Shown here one piece after another: positions 16,852-25,308 of a stretch of 64,000 bases of DNA. The stretch spans positions 124,001-188,000 of the forward strand of contig NZ_JACHEM010000007.1 of the NCBI RefSeq assembly GCF_014207445.1. The letters run 5' to 3'. How positions within the stretch are numbered: position 1 is the stretch's first letter; each line of letters opens with the position of its first letter. A model generated the notes under the pieces. It was not told the origin of the DNA. It searched no databases and saw nothing but the letters and a program-made list of their open reading frames with translations. A program made the translations under genes and the position numbers. The stretch is from Streptomyces candidus. Its GTDB lineage: Bacteria; Actinomycetota; Actinomycetes; Streptomycetales; Streptomycetaceae.

Positions 16852-18533
16852 GCACGCACGAGTCGATGTGCCCGGCCCAGCCATCGGGCACGGGCCGGCC
16901 GGTGAGGGGCATCCGTCCGATGAGCACACTCCAGCTCTACGACACGACCCTGCGCGACGGCAGCCAGCAGGAGGGCATGGGCCTCACCGTCGACGAGAAA
17001 CTCGCCGTCGCCCGCCACCTGGACGCCCTCGGCGTGGGCTTCATCGAGGGCGGCTGGCCGGGAGCCGTGCCCCGGGACACCGAGTTCTTCCGCCGCGCAC
17101 CGGACGAACTGGTGCTGCAGAACGCCCGGTTGGTGGCCTTCGGTGCCACCCGGCGGCCCGACGTCGCCGTGGTCGCCGACCCGCAGGTGCGCGCCCTGCT
17201 GCTGTCCGGCGCCCCGGTGATCACCCTGGTCGGCAAGAGCCATGTCGGGCACGTGCAGCGGGCCCTGCGCACCACCCTCGCCGAGAACCTCGCGATGATC
17301 GCCAGTACGGTCCGGCACCTGGTCCACGCGGGACGGCGGGTCTTCCTCGATGCCGAGCACTACTTCGACGGCTACCGCCTCAACCCCGAGTACGCACTCG
17401 AAGTCGTCGGTGCCGCCGCCGAGGCGGGCGCCGAGGCGGTGGTGCTGTGCGACACCAACGGCGGGTCCCTGCCCGACGAGGTCGCGGCGACGGTGGCCGA
17501 CACCCTCGCCGCGACCGGCGCCGACCTCGGCATCCACTGCCACGACGACACCGGCTGCGCCGTCGCCAACACCATGGCCGCGGTCGGCGCCGGCGCCCGC
17601 CACGTCCAGGGCACGGCCCACGGATACGGCGAACGCTGCGGCAACGCCGACCTGTTCACGCTCATCGGCAACCTCGCCCTCAAGCAGGGCCACCCCGTCC
17701 TGACCCCCGGACAGCTCGCCCGGCTCGCGGACACCGGTCGCGCCATCACCGAGATCACCGGCGTTCCCGCCCGCCCCGCCGCCCCCTACGTCGGCGGCTC
17801 CGCCTTCACCCACAAGGCCGGGCTGCACGCCTCCGCCCTGCGCGTGGATCCCGGCCTCTACCAGCACATCGACCCCGACCGGGTCGGCAACGCCATGCGC
17901 ACGCTGGTCTCCGACATGGGCGGCCGCTCCTCCGTGGAGCTCAAGGCCCGCGAACTCGGGTACGACGTCGCGGCGGGCTCCGGAGAAGTCGCCAGGGCGG
18001 CCGCCCGGGTCAAGGAGCTGGAGGGCGAGGGGTACAGCTTCGAGTCCGCCGACGCCTCCTTCGAGCTGCTGCTGCGCGAGGAGCTGGCGCCCGGCCTCTG
18101 CCGGCCCCCCTTCGACGTGGAGTCCTGGCAGGTGTCCGTCGCGGGCGGACGGGCCGCCACCCGCACCCAGGACACCGAGGCGACGGTACGGCTGCGGATC
18201 GACGACGTCGCCCTTCGCGCCACCGGCCACGGCAACGGGCCGGTCAACGCCCTCGACCGCGCCCTGCACGAGGCCCTCGACCCGTTCTTCCCGCAGCTCG
18301 CCCGGCTCGAACTGGTCGACTACCGGGTACGGGTGCTGACCGGCGAGACCGGCAGCGACGCCCGCGCCCGGGTCCTGATCGGCTTCCGCGACGGCGAACG
18401 GCGCTGGGGCACCGTCGGCGTCGACCGGAACACGGTCACCGCGAGCTGGCGGGCCCTGCTGGACGCCGTGCACTACGTACTGCTCGACGACGTCCGGGCC
18501 GGCGCGCCGCGCGCGGCCGCACTCGCCGACTGA
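16848..18533 (+). CDS. (R)-citramalate synthase-like DRE-TIM metallolyase
   Basis: The 561-residue protein shows Y-D-T-T-L-R-D-G-S-Q-Q-E-G near residues 31-43, the metal-binding H-C-H-D-D-T-G, and G-T-A-H-G-Y-G-E-R-C-G-N-A-D. The I-E-G-G-W-P-G-A segment is typical of CimA rather than of isopropylmalate or homocitrate synthases. A C-terminal LeuA dimer-type domain follows. CimA condenses pyruvate with acetyl-CoA to citramalate, a route to 2-oxobutyrate and, via isoleucine enzymes, to 2-methylbutyryl-CoA. The ATG at 16848 overlaps the upstream stop; an alternative start is 16920. Its position beside KASIII-like and acyl-activation genes suggests starter-unit supply. Confidence 0.88.
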   Translation: MSTHESMCPAQPSGTGRPVRGIRPMSTLQLYDTTLRDGSQQEGMGLTVDEKLAVARHLDALGVGFIEGGWPGAVPRDTEFFRRAPDELVLQNARLVAFGATRRPDVAVVADPQVRALLLSGAPVITLVGKSHVGHVQRALRTTLAENLAMIASTVRHLVHAGRRVFLDAEHYFDGYRLNPEYALEVVGAAAEAGAEAVVLCDTNGGSLPDEVAATVADTLAATGADLGIHCHDDTGCAVANTMAAVGAGARHVQGTAHGYGERCGNADLFTLIGNLALKQGHPVLTPGQLARLADTGRAITEITGVPARPAAPYVGGSAFTHKAGLHASALRVDPGLYQHIDPDRVGNAMRTLVSDMGGRSSVELKARELGYDVAAGSGEVARAAARVKELEGEGYSFESADASFELLLREELAPGLCRPPFDVESWQVSVAGGRAATRTQDTEATVRLRIDDVALRATGHGNGPVNALDRALHEALDPFFPQLARLELVDYRVRVLTGETGSDARARVLIGFRDGERRWGTVGVDRNTVTASWRALLDAVHYVLLDDVRAGAPRAAALAD

Positions 18534-18577
18534 ACTGTTCAGGACGCTCGACCCACCGCCAGAAGAGAGGAGTTGCC

Positions 18578-19609
18578 GTGCGGGTGGAGAACATCTTCGT
18601 ACGGGGGACGGGAGTACGCCTCCCCGGGACGATGACCGTGGCCGACGCCGTCGCCGCCGGGGACTGTCCGCCCGCCGTCGCCGCCCAGACCAAAACGGTG
18701 TCCGTCGCGTACTCCGCCGGGGAGTCGGCGGCCGAGATGGCGGCCACCGCGGCCCGCACCGCACTGGACCGCGCCCGCTCGGGGCCGGGGGACGTCGATC
18801 TCCTCCTGCACGCCGACACCTACCACCAGGGGCAGGACCTGTGGCCGGTGGCCTCGTACATCCAGCGCGAAGCCCTCGGCAACAGCTGCCCGGCGCTGGA
18901 GATCCGGCAGATGTCCAACGGCGGCCTCGCCGCCCTCGACCTCGCCACCGCCTACCTCAACGCCGGGCACGGTACCGGCGACGCCCTGCTGACCACCGCC
19001 GACCGGTTCTGCGCACCGGGCATCGACCGCTGGCGCACCGACCCCGGCACGCCCTACGCCGACGGCGCCACCGCGCTCGTGCTGTCCCGGCGCGGCGGCT
19101 TCGCCCGGCTCCTCTCCGTCGCCCTGCACGCGGACCCCGAACTGGAGCCGTTGCACCGGGGCGACGAACCCTTCACGACCGCGCCGCTCAAGCACCGGAT
19201 GCCGGTCGACTTCGAACAGGCGAAACGTGCCTTCGTCGGCCGGGTCGGCATGTCGTACGCCATCACCCGCGCCCACGCCGGCCAGCAGACCGCCATCAAG
19301 CAGGCCCTCGCCGACGCGGAGACGGAGCTCGGCGACGCCCGCTGGATCGTCCTTCCGCACTTCGGCCTCAGGCGTCTCACCTCGATCTACCACCGGCCCT
19401 TCGGCATCGATCCCGAGCGCACCACGTGGGACTTCAGCCGCACGGTCGGACACCTCGGCGCGGGCGACCAGTTCGCCGGCCTGGACCACCTGGTGACCTC
19501 CGGCCGGGTCGCCCCGGGCGAACGGGTGGTGCTGATCAGTGTCGGCGCCGGATACAGCTGGGGCTGCGCGGTGGTGGAGATCACCGCACGGGCAGACTGG
19601 GCCCCGTAG
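18578..19609 (+). CDS. KASIII-like starter ketosynthase/acyltransferase with Ser nucleophile
   Basis: The 343-residue thiolase-fold protein resembles the DpsC/CerJ/ChlB6 group of KASIII homologues. The position of the FabH catalytic Cys is Ser113 (E-I-R-Q-M-S-N-G-G-L). His261 (P-H-F-G) is kept, and the FabH Asn is replaced by His292 in G-H-L-G-A-G-D, with Asp297 close by. DpsC uses such a Ser to select a starter in anthracycline synthesis, and CerJ relatives move acyl groups to sugars. Next to starter-supply genes and before the cyclase, starter selection is my preferred role. GTG start with AGAGAGGAG site. Confidence 0.85.
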   Translation: MRVENIFVRGTGVRLPGTMTVADAVAAGDCPPAVAAQTKTVSVAYSAGESAAEMAATAARTALDRARSGPGDVDLLLHADTYHQGQDLWPVASYIQREALGNSCPALEIRQMSNGGLAALDLATAYLNAGHGTGDALLTTADRFCAPGIDRWRTDPGTPYADGATALVLSRRGGFARLLSVALHADPELEPLHRGDEPFTTAPLKHRMPVDFEQAKRAFVGRVGMSYAITRAHAGQQTAIKQALADAETELGDARWIVLPHFGLRRLTSIYHRPFGIDPERTTWDFSRTVGHLGAGDQFAGLDHLVTSGRVAPGERVVLISVGAGYSWGCAVVEITARADWAP

Positions 19610-19647
19610 CCCCGCCGGGCGGCCCCGACCGAAGGTTCCACCGCCGC

Positions 19648-19680
19648 TCGAGTTCGCGTCGAGCACACCTCTGCCACTCT
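19648..19680 (+). promoter_or_regulatory. SARP-type promoter upstream of the aromatase/cyclase
   Basis: TCGAGTT (19648) and TCGAGCA (19659) are 11 bp apart and are the closest in the window to the TCGAG heptamers of ActII-ORF4/DnrI targets. A CACTCT hexamer at 19675-19680 follows after 9 bp. Confidence 0.6.
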
Positions 19681-19722
19681 GAACCGGCCCGTCACACGGC
19701 CGCACCGAAGGGAAGGTACGCC

Positions 19723-20730
19723 GTGGCCACCGCTACGACTACGACTACGACTACGTCCGCGACAGCGCCCACGTCCGCGACCGCGAACCGCATCACCGAG
19801 CACACCGTCACCGTCGCGGCCGACCCGCAGACCGTGTACGGGCTCGTCGCCGACGTGACCGCCTGGCCGCACGTCTTCGGACCCACGGTCCACGTCGAGG
19901 TCCTCCAGGAAGCTCCGCCCGGCGGCGGCGAACAGCTGCTGCGGATCTGGGCCGTCGCCAACGAACAGGTACGCACCTGGACTTCGCGGCGCACGCTCGA
20001 CCCGGTGGCCCGTACCGTCACCTTCCGGCAGGTGCACTCCGCCGCCCCGGTGGCCACCATGGGCGGCGAGTGGCGCATCGAACAGACCGACGACGGCGCG
20101 ACCCGCGTGGTCCTCCTGCACGACTACCGCGCGGTGGACGACGACCCGCACGCCGAGGAACTCATCGAGCGCGCCGTCGACACCAACAGCCGCGCCGAAC
20201 TCGCCGCCCTCAAGAGCCACGCCGAAGCAGGCGGCACCCGCGCCGAACTCCACTTCTCCTTCAGCGATTCGGTCACCGTCGCCGGAGCCGCGGGCGACGT
20301 CTACGGCTTCCTGAACCGTGCCGACCTGTGGCCCGAGCGCCTGCCGCACGTGGCCCGCCTGGATCTCACCGAGGACGAGCCGGGCATCCAGCACATGGAC
20401 ATGGACACCCGCAGCCCGGACGGCTCCACGCACCGCACCACCTCCGTGCGGGTCTGCGCGCAGGACACGCACACCATCGTCTACAAGCAGCTGAAGGTCC
20501 CGGTCGCCATGACCACCCACACCGGGCGCTGGACCCTCGAACCCCTCGACGACGGCACTGTGCGCGTCACCTCGTGGCACACGGTGACCCTCGACCCCGA
20601 AGGGGTACGGCGGGCTCTGGGACCCGACGCCACCCTGGCCGAGGCGCGCGCACTGGTCCGCAAGGCGCTCGGCACCAACAGCTCCACCACCCTGCGCCAC
20701 GCCAAGGAGTTCGCGGAGGCCCGCCGGTGA
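19723..20730 (+). CDS. Polyketide aromatase/cyclase, didomain
   Basis: The 335-residue protein has two START-fold (SRPBCC) cyclase domains, roughly residues 22-165 and 175-320, as in ActVII-type didomain enzymes that close and aromatise the first ring of a type II polyketide. An N-terminal tail of consecutive Thr residues comes from a CTACGA microsatellite. GTG start with GAAGGGAAGG site. It begins a string of overlapping genes that continues to 27489. Didomain enzymes usually serve chains with a reduced C9 keto group, but no clear ActIII-type reductase is in the window. Confidence 0.92.
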   Translation: MATATTTTTTTSATAPTSATANRITEHTVTVAADPQTVYGLVADVTAWPHVFGPTVHVEVLQEAPPGGGEQLLRIWAVANEQVRTWTSRRTLDPVARTVTFRQVHSAAPVATMGGEWRIEQTDDGATRVVLLHDYRAVDDDPHAEELIERAVDTNSRAELAALKSHAEAGGTRAELHFSFSDSVTVAGAAGDVYGFLNRADLWPERLPHVARLDLTEDEPGIQHMDMDTRSPDGSTHRTTSVRVCAQDTHTIVYKQLKVPVAMTTHTGRWTLEPLDDGTVRVTSWHTVTLDPEGVRRALGPDATLAEARALVRKALGTNSSTTLRHAKEFAEARR

Positions 20731-21368
20731 GCGAGCGCGACCCGGCCCGCCCCGTCACCGTCGTCAACCGGTTCGAAGTGCGGGGGGACATAGGCACCTT
20801 CGAGGCGGCCTTCCGCGCCCACTCCCAGTTCCTGCGGCACCGTCCCGGGTTCGACTTCCTGGTGACGATGCGCCTGGTCGACCGGCCGCGGGTGTACGTC
20901 AACCTGGGGCACTGGAAGCGGCTGAGCGGTCTGCTCGACACCGTGCACGACGACACCTTCGTCGCCCACGTCCAGCGGCTCGCCCCGATGGTGCGCACCG
21001 AGGCGGACCAGGCACTGAGCGTCTCCCGCGTCCTCTCGGAGACCGCCGCCGTCGGCGAGAGCACGATCGTGCTTCTCTCCGCGCAGGCGTACGGGAATCC
21101 CGCGGGCTTCGAGGAGCGCTACGCCGCGCTGGGCGAGGCGTGCCGGGCGACGGCCGGCTTCGGCGGCAGCGACCTGCTCCGCTCGACCGTGCGGCCCCTG
21201 ACGTACACCGGAGTGCTGTGGTGGAGCGACGGCGACCACTGCGACCGTGCGCTGGCCGCCGGGCAGTGGCAGTCGGCGCTCGACGAGCTCTCGCAGTCGG
21301 CCGAGGTCGTCGTCGAACGCAGCCGCCACCTCGCCTACGAGCGGGGGACGCGTGCGGCGGAGGGCTGA
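20727..21368 (+). CDS. Tandem ABM-domain monooxygenase/cyclase-like protein
   Basis: The 213-residue protein contains two dimeric alpha-beta-barrel (antibiotic biosynthesis monooxygenase) repeats, about residues 8-105 and 112-205, with W-x-x-L/x-G-x-L-D patterns. Single- and double-domain members oxidise anthrones to quinones without cofactor, and some act in ring closure. It overlaps the aromatase by GTGA, so quinone formation or pyran-ring chemistry on the anthra-gamma-pyrone core is plausible; the exact reaction is not readable. Confidence 0.75.
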   Translation: MSERDPARPVTVVNRFEVRGDIGTFEAAFRAHSQFLRHRPGFDFLVTMRLVDRPRVYVNLGHWKRLSGLLDTVHDDTFVAHVQRLAPMVRTEADQALSVSRVLSETAAVGESTIVLLSAQAYGNPAGFEERYAALGEACRATAGFGGSDLLRSTVRPLTYTGVLWWSDGDHCDRALAAGQWQSALDELSQSAEVVVERSRHLAYERGTRAAEG

Positions 21369-21483
21369 GCCGACGGCGGGGTGAGCCGGTGGCGGGCGGG
21401 TGGAGGGCCGGTGCAACGGAGGACTGAGCGGCGGACCAGCAGTGGCCCAGGGCTTCTCAAGCGCAGGCCCCCACCCTTCGTCC

Positions 21484-21696
21484 ATGGCAGAAGAGACAGA
21501 GATCATCGTGCTTCGCGGCAATCCGGACGCGGCGGAACTCGCGGCCGTCTCCACCGTCCTGCTCACGCTCCTGCGAGACCGGGGGAGAGCTCCCGCACAG
21601 CCACCGGAGGCCGAGCCCGCGCACTGGAGCATCAGGGGCGCCGACGGACGGGGCCCGCTGTACCGGGGCCTCTGGGACGGGAGGGGTTCGCGGTGA
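21484..21696 (+). CDS. Acyl-CoA carboxylase epsilon subunit
   Basis: The 70-residue protein shows the short epsilon-subunit pattern I-I-V-L-R-G-N-P-D-A-A-E-L-A-A-[VL] at its N-terminus, then a Pro/Ala-rich stretch and a C-terminal W-containing tail. In actinobacteria, epsilon stabilises the carboxyltransferase beta subunit of acetyl-/propionyl-CoA carboxylases. The matching beta subunit in this cluster is 11 kb away at 33232. The ATG at 21484 lacks a good ribosome-binding site; in-frame starts exist upstream. The stop overlaps the next gene by GTGA. Confidence 0.8.
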   Translation: MAEETEIIVLRGNPDAAELAAVSTVLLTLLRDRGRAPAQPPEAEPAHWSIRGADGRGPLYRGLWDGRGSR

Positions 21697-23375
21697 GCAC
21701 ATTCCGCACCTTCATCGACACGTTCGGGGCCGGGGCCGCCGAGGCACCGCAACGGGAGGCGCTCGTACTGCTCTCCGAGGGGGACCAGGTCGAGACCGTC
21801 AGTTACGGCCGGCTGCACGCCCTGGTGAGCCTGCTGGCGGGACGGATCGTCGCGCACACCGCCCCCGGCGACCGTGTGATCATCCTGCAGTCCTCCCGCA
21901 GACTGTTCACCGCGTCGTTCCTGGCCTGCCTGTACGCGGGCCGGGTGGCCGTCCCTGTTCCGCCGACGGGCGGCCGCGCACACCACGACGCACGCCTCGC
22001 GGGCATCGTCAAGGACGCCGCCGCGAGCTGCGTGCTCACCGCGGGCGCGCACGCCGCCGAAGCCTCCCAGCTGCTGGCCCGCACCGGCTTCACCCAGGTC
22101 ACGTGTCTGCTCGCGGACACCGCCCCGGGCCCGGCGGACGCCCCGCACACCCCGCCCCGGCCCGTCGGACCGGACGAGGTCGCCTACCTCCAGTACACCT
22201 CGGGCTCCACCCGGGAACCGCGCGGGGTGATGGTCACCCAGCGCAACCTGGTCGCCAACCAGGAGGCCATCCGCCGCGCCCTGGACACCGGGCCCGCCTC
22301 CCGCTTCGGCGGCTGGCTGCCGCTGCACCACGACATGGGCCTGGTGGGCCAGCTGCTGCACCCGCTGTGGCTCGGCACGACGACGGTGCTGCTCACCCCG
22401 CAGATGTTCGTCAAGGCTCCGCTGCGCTGGCTCGACGCCGTCTCCCGCCACGGCCTCACGGTCAGCGGCGGCCCGGACTTCGGATACGAGCTGTGCCTGC
22501 GCAGGATCAACGACCTCCAGCTCGCCGGCCTCGACCTCACCGCCTGGCGCACCGCCGTCAACGGGGGCGAACCCGTCAGTCCGGCCACCGCGGCGGCCTT
22601 CGCCGACCGCTTCGCCCGCGCCGGACTGCGTCCCGGTGCCCTCGTCCCGGCGTACGGCCTGGCCGAGGCGACCCTCTTGGTGTCCGCCGCCCGCCCGGCC
22701 CACGAGGGCGACCGGTACACGCACTGCGGGGAACCCGCCGACGCCGAGGTCCGGATAGTCGACCCGGACACCCGGGCCGAGTGCGCCCCGGGCGAGAGCG
22801 GCGAGATATGGGTGCGCGGCCCGGGGGTGGCCGCCGGCTACTGGCGGCGCACCCGGGAGAGTGCCGACACCTTCGGCGCCAGGACCGCCGACGGCGACAC
22901 CACCGGCACCGGCTTCCTGCGCACGGGCGACCTCGGCGTCCTCGACACGGCCGGCCGGCTCCGCATCACCGGCCGCCTCAAGGAAGTGATGGTCGTCGCG
23001 GGCCGCAACGTCCACCCCCACGACGTGGAACGCACCGCCGCGCAGGCCGGCGGGCTGCTCGGGGCGGCCTCCGTCTTCGCCGTGACGGGCGGGTGCGAGC
23101 ACGTGGTGCTCGTCCAGGAGGTGCGCGCCCGCAGTCAGTACGACGTGGACCTCGACGCGCTCGCCACCGCGGTCCGGGCGCGCGTGGCCGAGGAACACGA
23201 CGTGCGCCTGGGCGCTCTCCTGTTCGTCCCCTCCGGCACCGTGCGCCGGACAACCAGCGGAAAGGTGGAACGGGCCGCGATGCGCCGAATGTTCCTCAAC
23301 GGCGAATTCAGACCGCTGCACCGGCAGTTGGACGCCGACGTGGCACGGCTCCTCCCGGCGGGAGCCCGCACGTGA
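21693..23375 (+). CDS. Fatty acyl-AMP ligase-like enzyme
   Basis: The 560-residue adenylation enzyme has the ATP loop Y-T-S-G-S-T-R-E-P-R-G-V and the H-H-D-M-G-L motif of acyl-AMP ligases, G-E-I-W-V-R-G-P, and the C-terminal hinge L-R-T-G-D-L-G and G-R-L-K-E. FAAL-type proteins adenylate a carboxylic acid and pass it to an acyl carrier protein, without free CoA. It overlaps genes on both sides and is followed by an acyl-CoA dehydrogenase and an ACP-containing fusion, so it probably loads the starter acid onto that ACP. Confidence 0.88.
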   Translation: MSTFRTFIDTFGAGAAEAPQREALVLLSEGDQVETVSYGRLHALVSLLAGRIVAHTAPGDRVIILQSSRRLFTASFLACLYAGRVAVPVPPTGGRAHHDARLAGIVKDAAASCVLTAGAHAAEASQLLARTGFTQVTCLLADTAPGPADAPHTPPRPVGPDEVAYLQYTSGSTREPRGVMVTQRNLVANQEAIRRALDTGPASRFGGWLPLHHDMGLVGQLLHPLWLGTTTVLLTPQMFVKAPLRWLDAVSRHGLTVSGGPDFGYELCLRRINDLQLAGLDLTAWRTAVNGGEPVSPATAAAFADRFARAGLRPGALVPAYGLAEATLLVSAARPAHEGDRYTHCGEPADAEVRIVDPDTRAECAPGESGEIWVRGPGVAAGYWRRTRESADTFGARTADGDTTGTGFLRTGDLGVLDTAGRLRITGRLKEVMVVAGRNVHPHDVERTAAQAGGLLGAASVFAVTGGCEHVVLVQEVRARSQYDVDLDALATAVRARVAEEHDVRLGALLFVPSGTVRRTTSGKVERAAMRRMFLNGEFRPLHRQLDADVARLLPAGART

Positions 23376-25219
23376 GCACCGGGCACGGCGCGGCCGAAGC
23401 AGGCGCGACCGCACACGGCGTGACCGTGTCCGGGGCCTCCGGGCGCGGCGGCGCGCAGGAGCGCGTCGACATGCTGGAGCAGGCCTTCGGCCCCCTCGAC
23501 GACCCCGCCAACCCCCTCGGCGGCGCCGCGTTCGTCGCCGCCGACGCGGCGGGCGCGGTGCCGCCCGCCGCCGAGGCCGTACTCGACGCGTACGGACTGA
23601 ACGCGGAGTTCGTGCCGGCCGCACTCGGCGGGCGGCTGCGCCGGATGGACGAACTCGGCCGTCTGCTGCGGCCGGTGTTCCGCCGCGACGCCTCACTCGG
23701 CTTCGGCTACGGGCTCAACTGCTTCTTCGCCGCCACCCCCGTGTGGACGGCGGGCGACCGGGACCAGCGCGAACTCGTCGCCGGGCTGCTGCTCGGCGGC
23801 TCCCGCGTCGCCGTGGCACGGCACGGCGTCGCCCACGGCAACGACTTCGTACGGGACGAGTTCACCGCCGTGCCCGCTCCGGACGGCGACCCGGACGACG
23901 GCCGGGGCGCCGGTACGAACGGCGGCGCGGGCGGCGGACGCCTGTTGCGTGGCAGCAAGACCGGCATCGCCAACGCCTCCCGCGCCGACGGGCTCGTCGT
24001 CTTCGCCCGCACCGGGACCTCCGGCCCGCCGCGCAGCCACAGCGTCTTCCTGCTCGACCGCCGCACCCTGCCGCCCGGCCGCCTCACCGACCTGGACCGC
24101 CGCGCCACCCCGGGCATGCGGGGCGCCGAGTTCGGCGGGCTGCACGCCGACGACTGTCCGCTGCCCGCGTCCGCGCTGATCGGTTCCGAGGGCGACGGCT
24201 ACGAACTCTCCCTGCGCTCCTCCCTGGTGATCCGCGGGCTGATCCCCTCGATCGTGCTCGCGGGCGGCGACTCGGCACTGCGCACCGTGGCGGCGTTCGC
24301 GGCCCGCCGACGGCCGGGCGGACGCTCCTCGCTCGACGTGCAGCACGTGCGCGACGTACTGAGCGGGGCCCTCCTTGATCTCCTGATCATCGACTGCCTC
24401 GCGCTCGCGGCGACCCGGGCGCTGCACCTGCTGCCCAAACAGGTCAGCGCGTACTCGGCGGCCGCCGCCTACCTCGCGCCCAAACTCACCGCCGAGTCGA
24501 TGGACGAGATGTCCGCCGTCCTCGGCGAGGAGACCTTCGCCGAGGACGGGGCCTACGGAATGTTCCAGAAGCAGCTCAGGGACCTGCCCGTGACCTCGCT
24601 CGGCCATGCCGGCAGCGCCGGACGGCAGGTCAGCCTGCTGCCGCAGCTGCCGTTCTTCGCCCAGCACGCGTGGTTCGCCGATCCGGAGGCCCCGGCGCGA
24701 CTGTTCCGGCTGCACGAGGGGCTGCCTCCGCTGGACCTCTCCCAGCCCGCGCTGCTCGGCGACGCCGACCCGCTCGCCGCCACCCTGGTCGCCAGCGCCG
24801 ACCTGTTCGAGACGGAACAGCTGCCCCGGCGAGGCACGGACGCGGGTGCGCTGCGCTTCCTGGTACGGGCCCTCACCGTCGAACTGGACGACCTGCGCAA
24901 GGCGTTCGTCGACATCGGGCCCGACCGCAAGGCGCTGTCCAGTCCGCACAGCCTCGGCCTGGCCGACCGCTACACACTCGTCCTCGCGGCCGCGGCCTGC
25001 CTGGGCGTGTGGCGGGAACAGCAGTGCGCGGGGGAGTCGGCGGACCCGTTCCTGTCCGACACGGCCTGGCCCACGGCAGTGCTGTACCGGCTGTCCAGAC
25101 GCCTCGGCCTGGCCCTTCCCGACCGCTGCGCGGCGGCCGAACAGCGAGTGCTCGCCGAGGTCCTCGCCCGGCTGCGCGGCCGGCGCAGTTACGACCTCTA
25201 CGCCTCGCCGCTGGCCTGA
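23372..25219 (+). CDS. Acyl-CoA (or acyl-ACP) dehydrogenase family flavoprotein
   Basis: The 615-residue protein looks like an acyl-CoA dehydrogenase: an N-terminal helical region, a beta-sheet middle with T-G-I-A-N-A-S-R-A-D (residues about 196-205), and a C-terminal helical domain with a T-[AS]-E-S-M-D-E stretch. It is longer than the usual 380-400 residues. Several divergent natural-product members oxidise acyl-ACP to 2,3-unsaturated acyl-ACP. Placed between an acyl-AMP ligase and an ACP fusion, desaturation of the starter, for example 2-methylbutyryl to tigloyl, is an attractive inference. Confidence 0.78.
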   Translation: MSTGHGAAEAGATAHGVTVSGASGRGGAQERVDMLEQAFGPLDDPANPLGGAAFVAADAAGAVPPAAEAVLDAYGLNAEFVPAALGGRLRRMDELGRLLRPVFRRDASLGFGYGLNCFFAATPVWTAGDRDQRELVAGLLLGGSRVAVARHGVAHGNDFVRDEFTAVPAPDGDPDDGRGAGTNGGAGGGRLLRGSKTGIANASRADGLVVFARTGTSGPPRSHSVFLLDRRTLPPGRLTDLDRRATPGMRGAEFGGLHADDCPLPASALIGSEGDGYELSLRSSLVIRGLIPSIVLAGGDSALRTVAAFAARRRPGGRSSLDVQHVRDVLSGALLDLLIIDCLALAATRALHLLPKQVSAYSAAAAYLAPKLTAESMDEMSAVLGEETFAEDGAYGMFQKQLRDLPVTSLGHAGSAGRQVSLLPQLPFFAQHAWFADPEAPARLFRLHEGLPPLDLSQPALLGDADPLAATLVASADLFETEQLPRRGTDAGALRFLVRALTVELDDLRKAFVDIGPDRKALSSPHSLGLADRYTLVLAAAACLGVWREQQCAGESADPFLSDTAWPTAVLYRLSRRLGLALPDRCAAAEQRVLAEVLARLRGRRSYDLYASPLA

Positions 25220-25308
25220 CCCGGCCCCGCCCCTTCCGCTCCCCTGGCGCGCGAGCCGTCCGCTCGTCCCCGCTGCCCGCCCTGCGGCCGACCCGAAGGA
25301 GAAACCCC

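Noticed and set aside
20481..23696. 1071-codon minus-strand frame opposite the cyclase and ligase genes
   Set aside because: Arg/Pro/Gly-rich antisense shadow of well-supported plus-strand genes.
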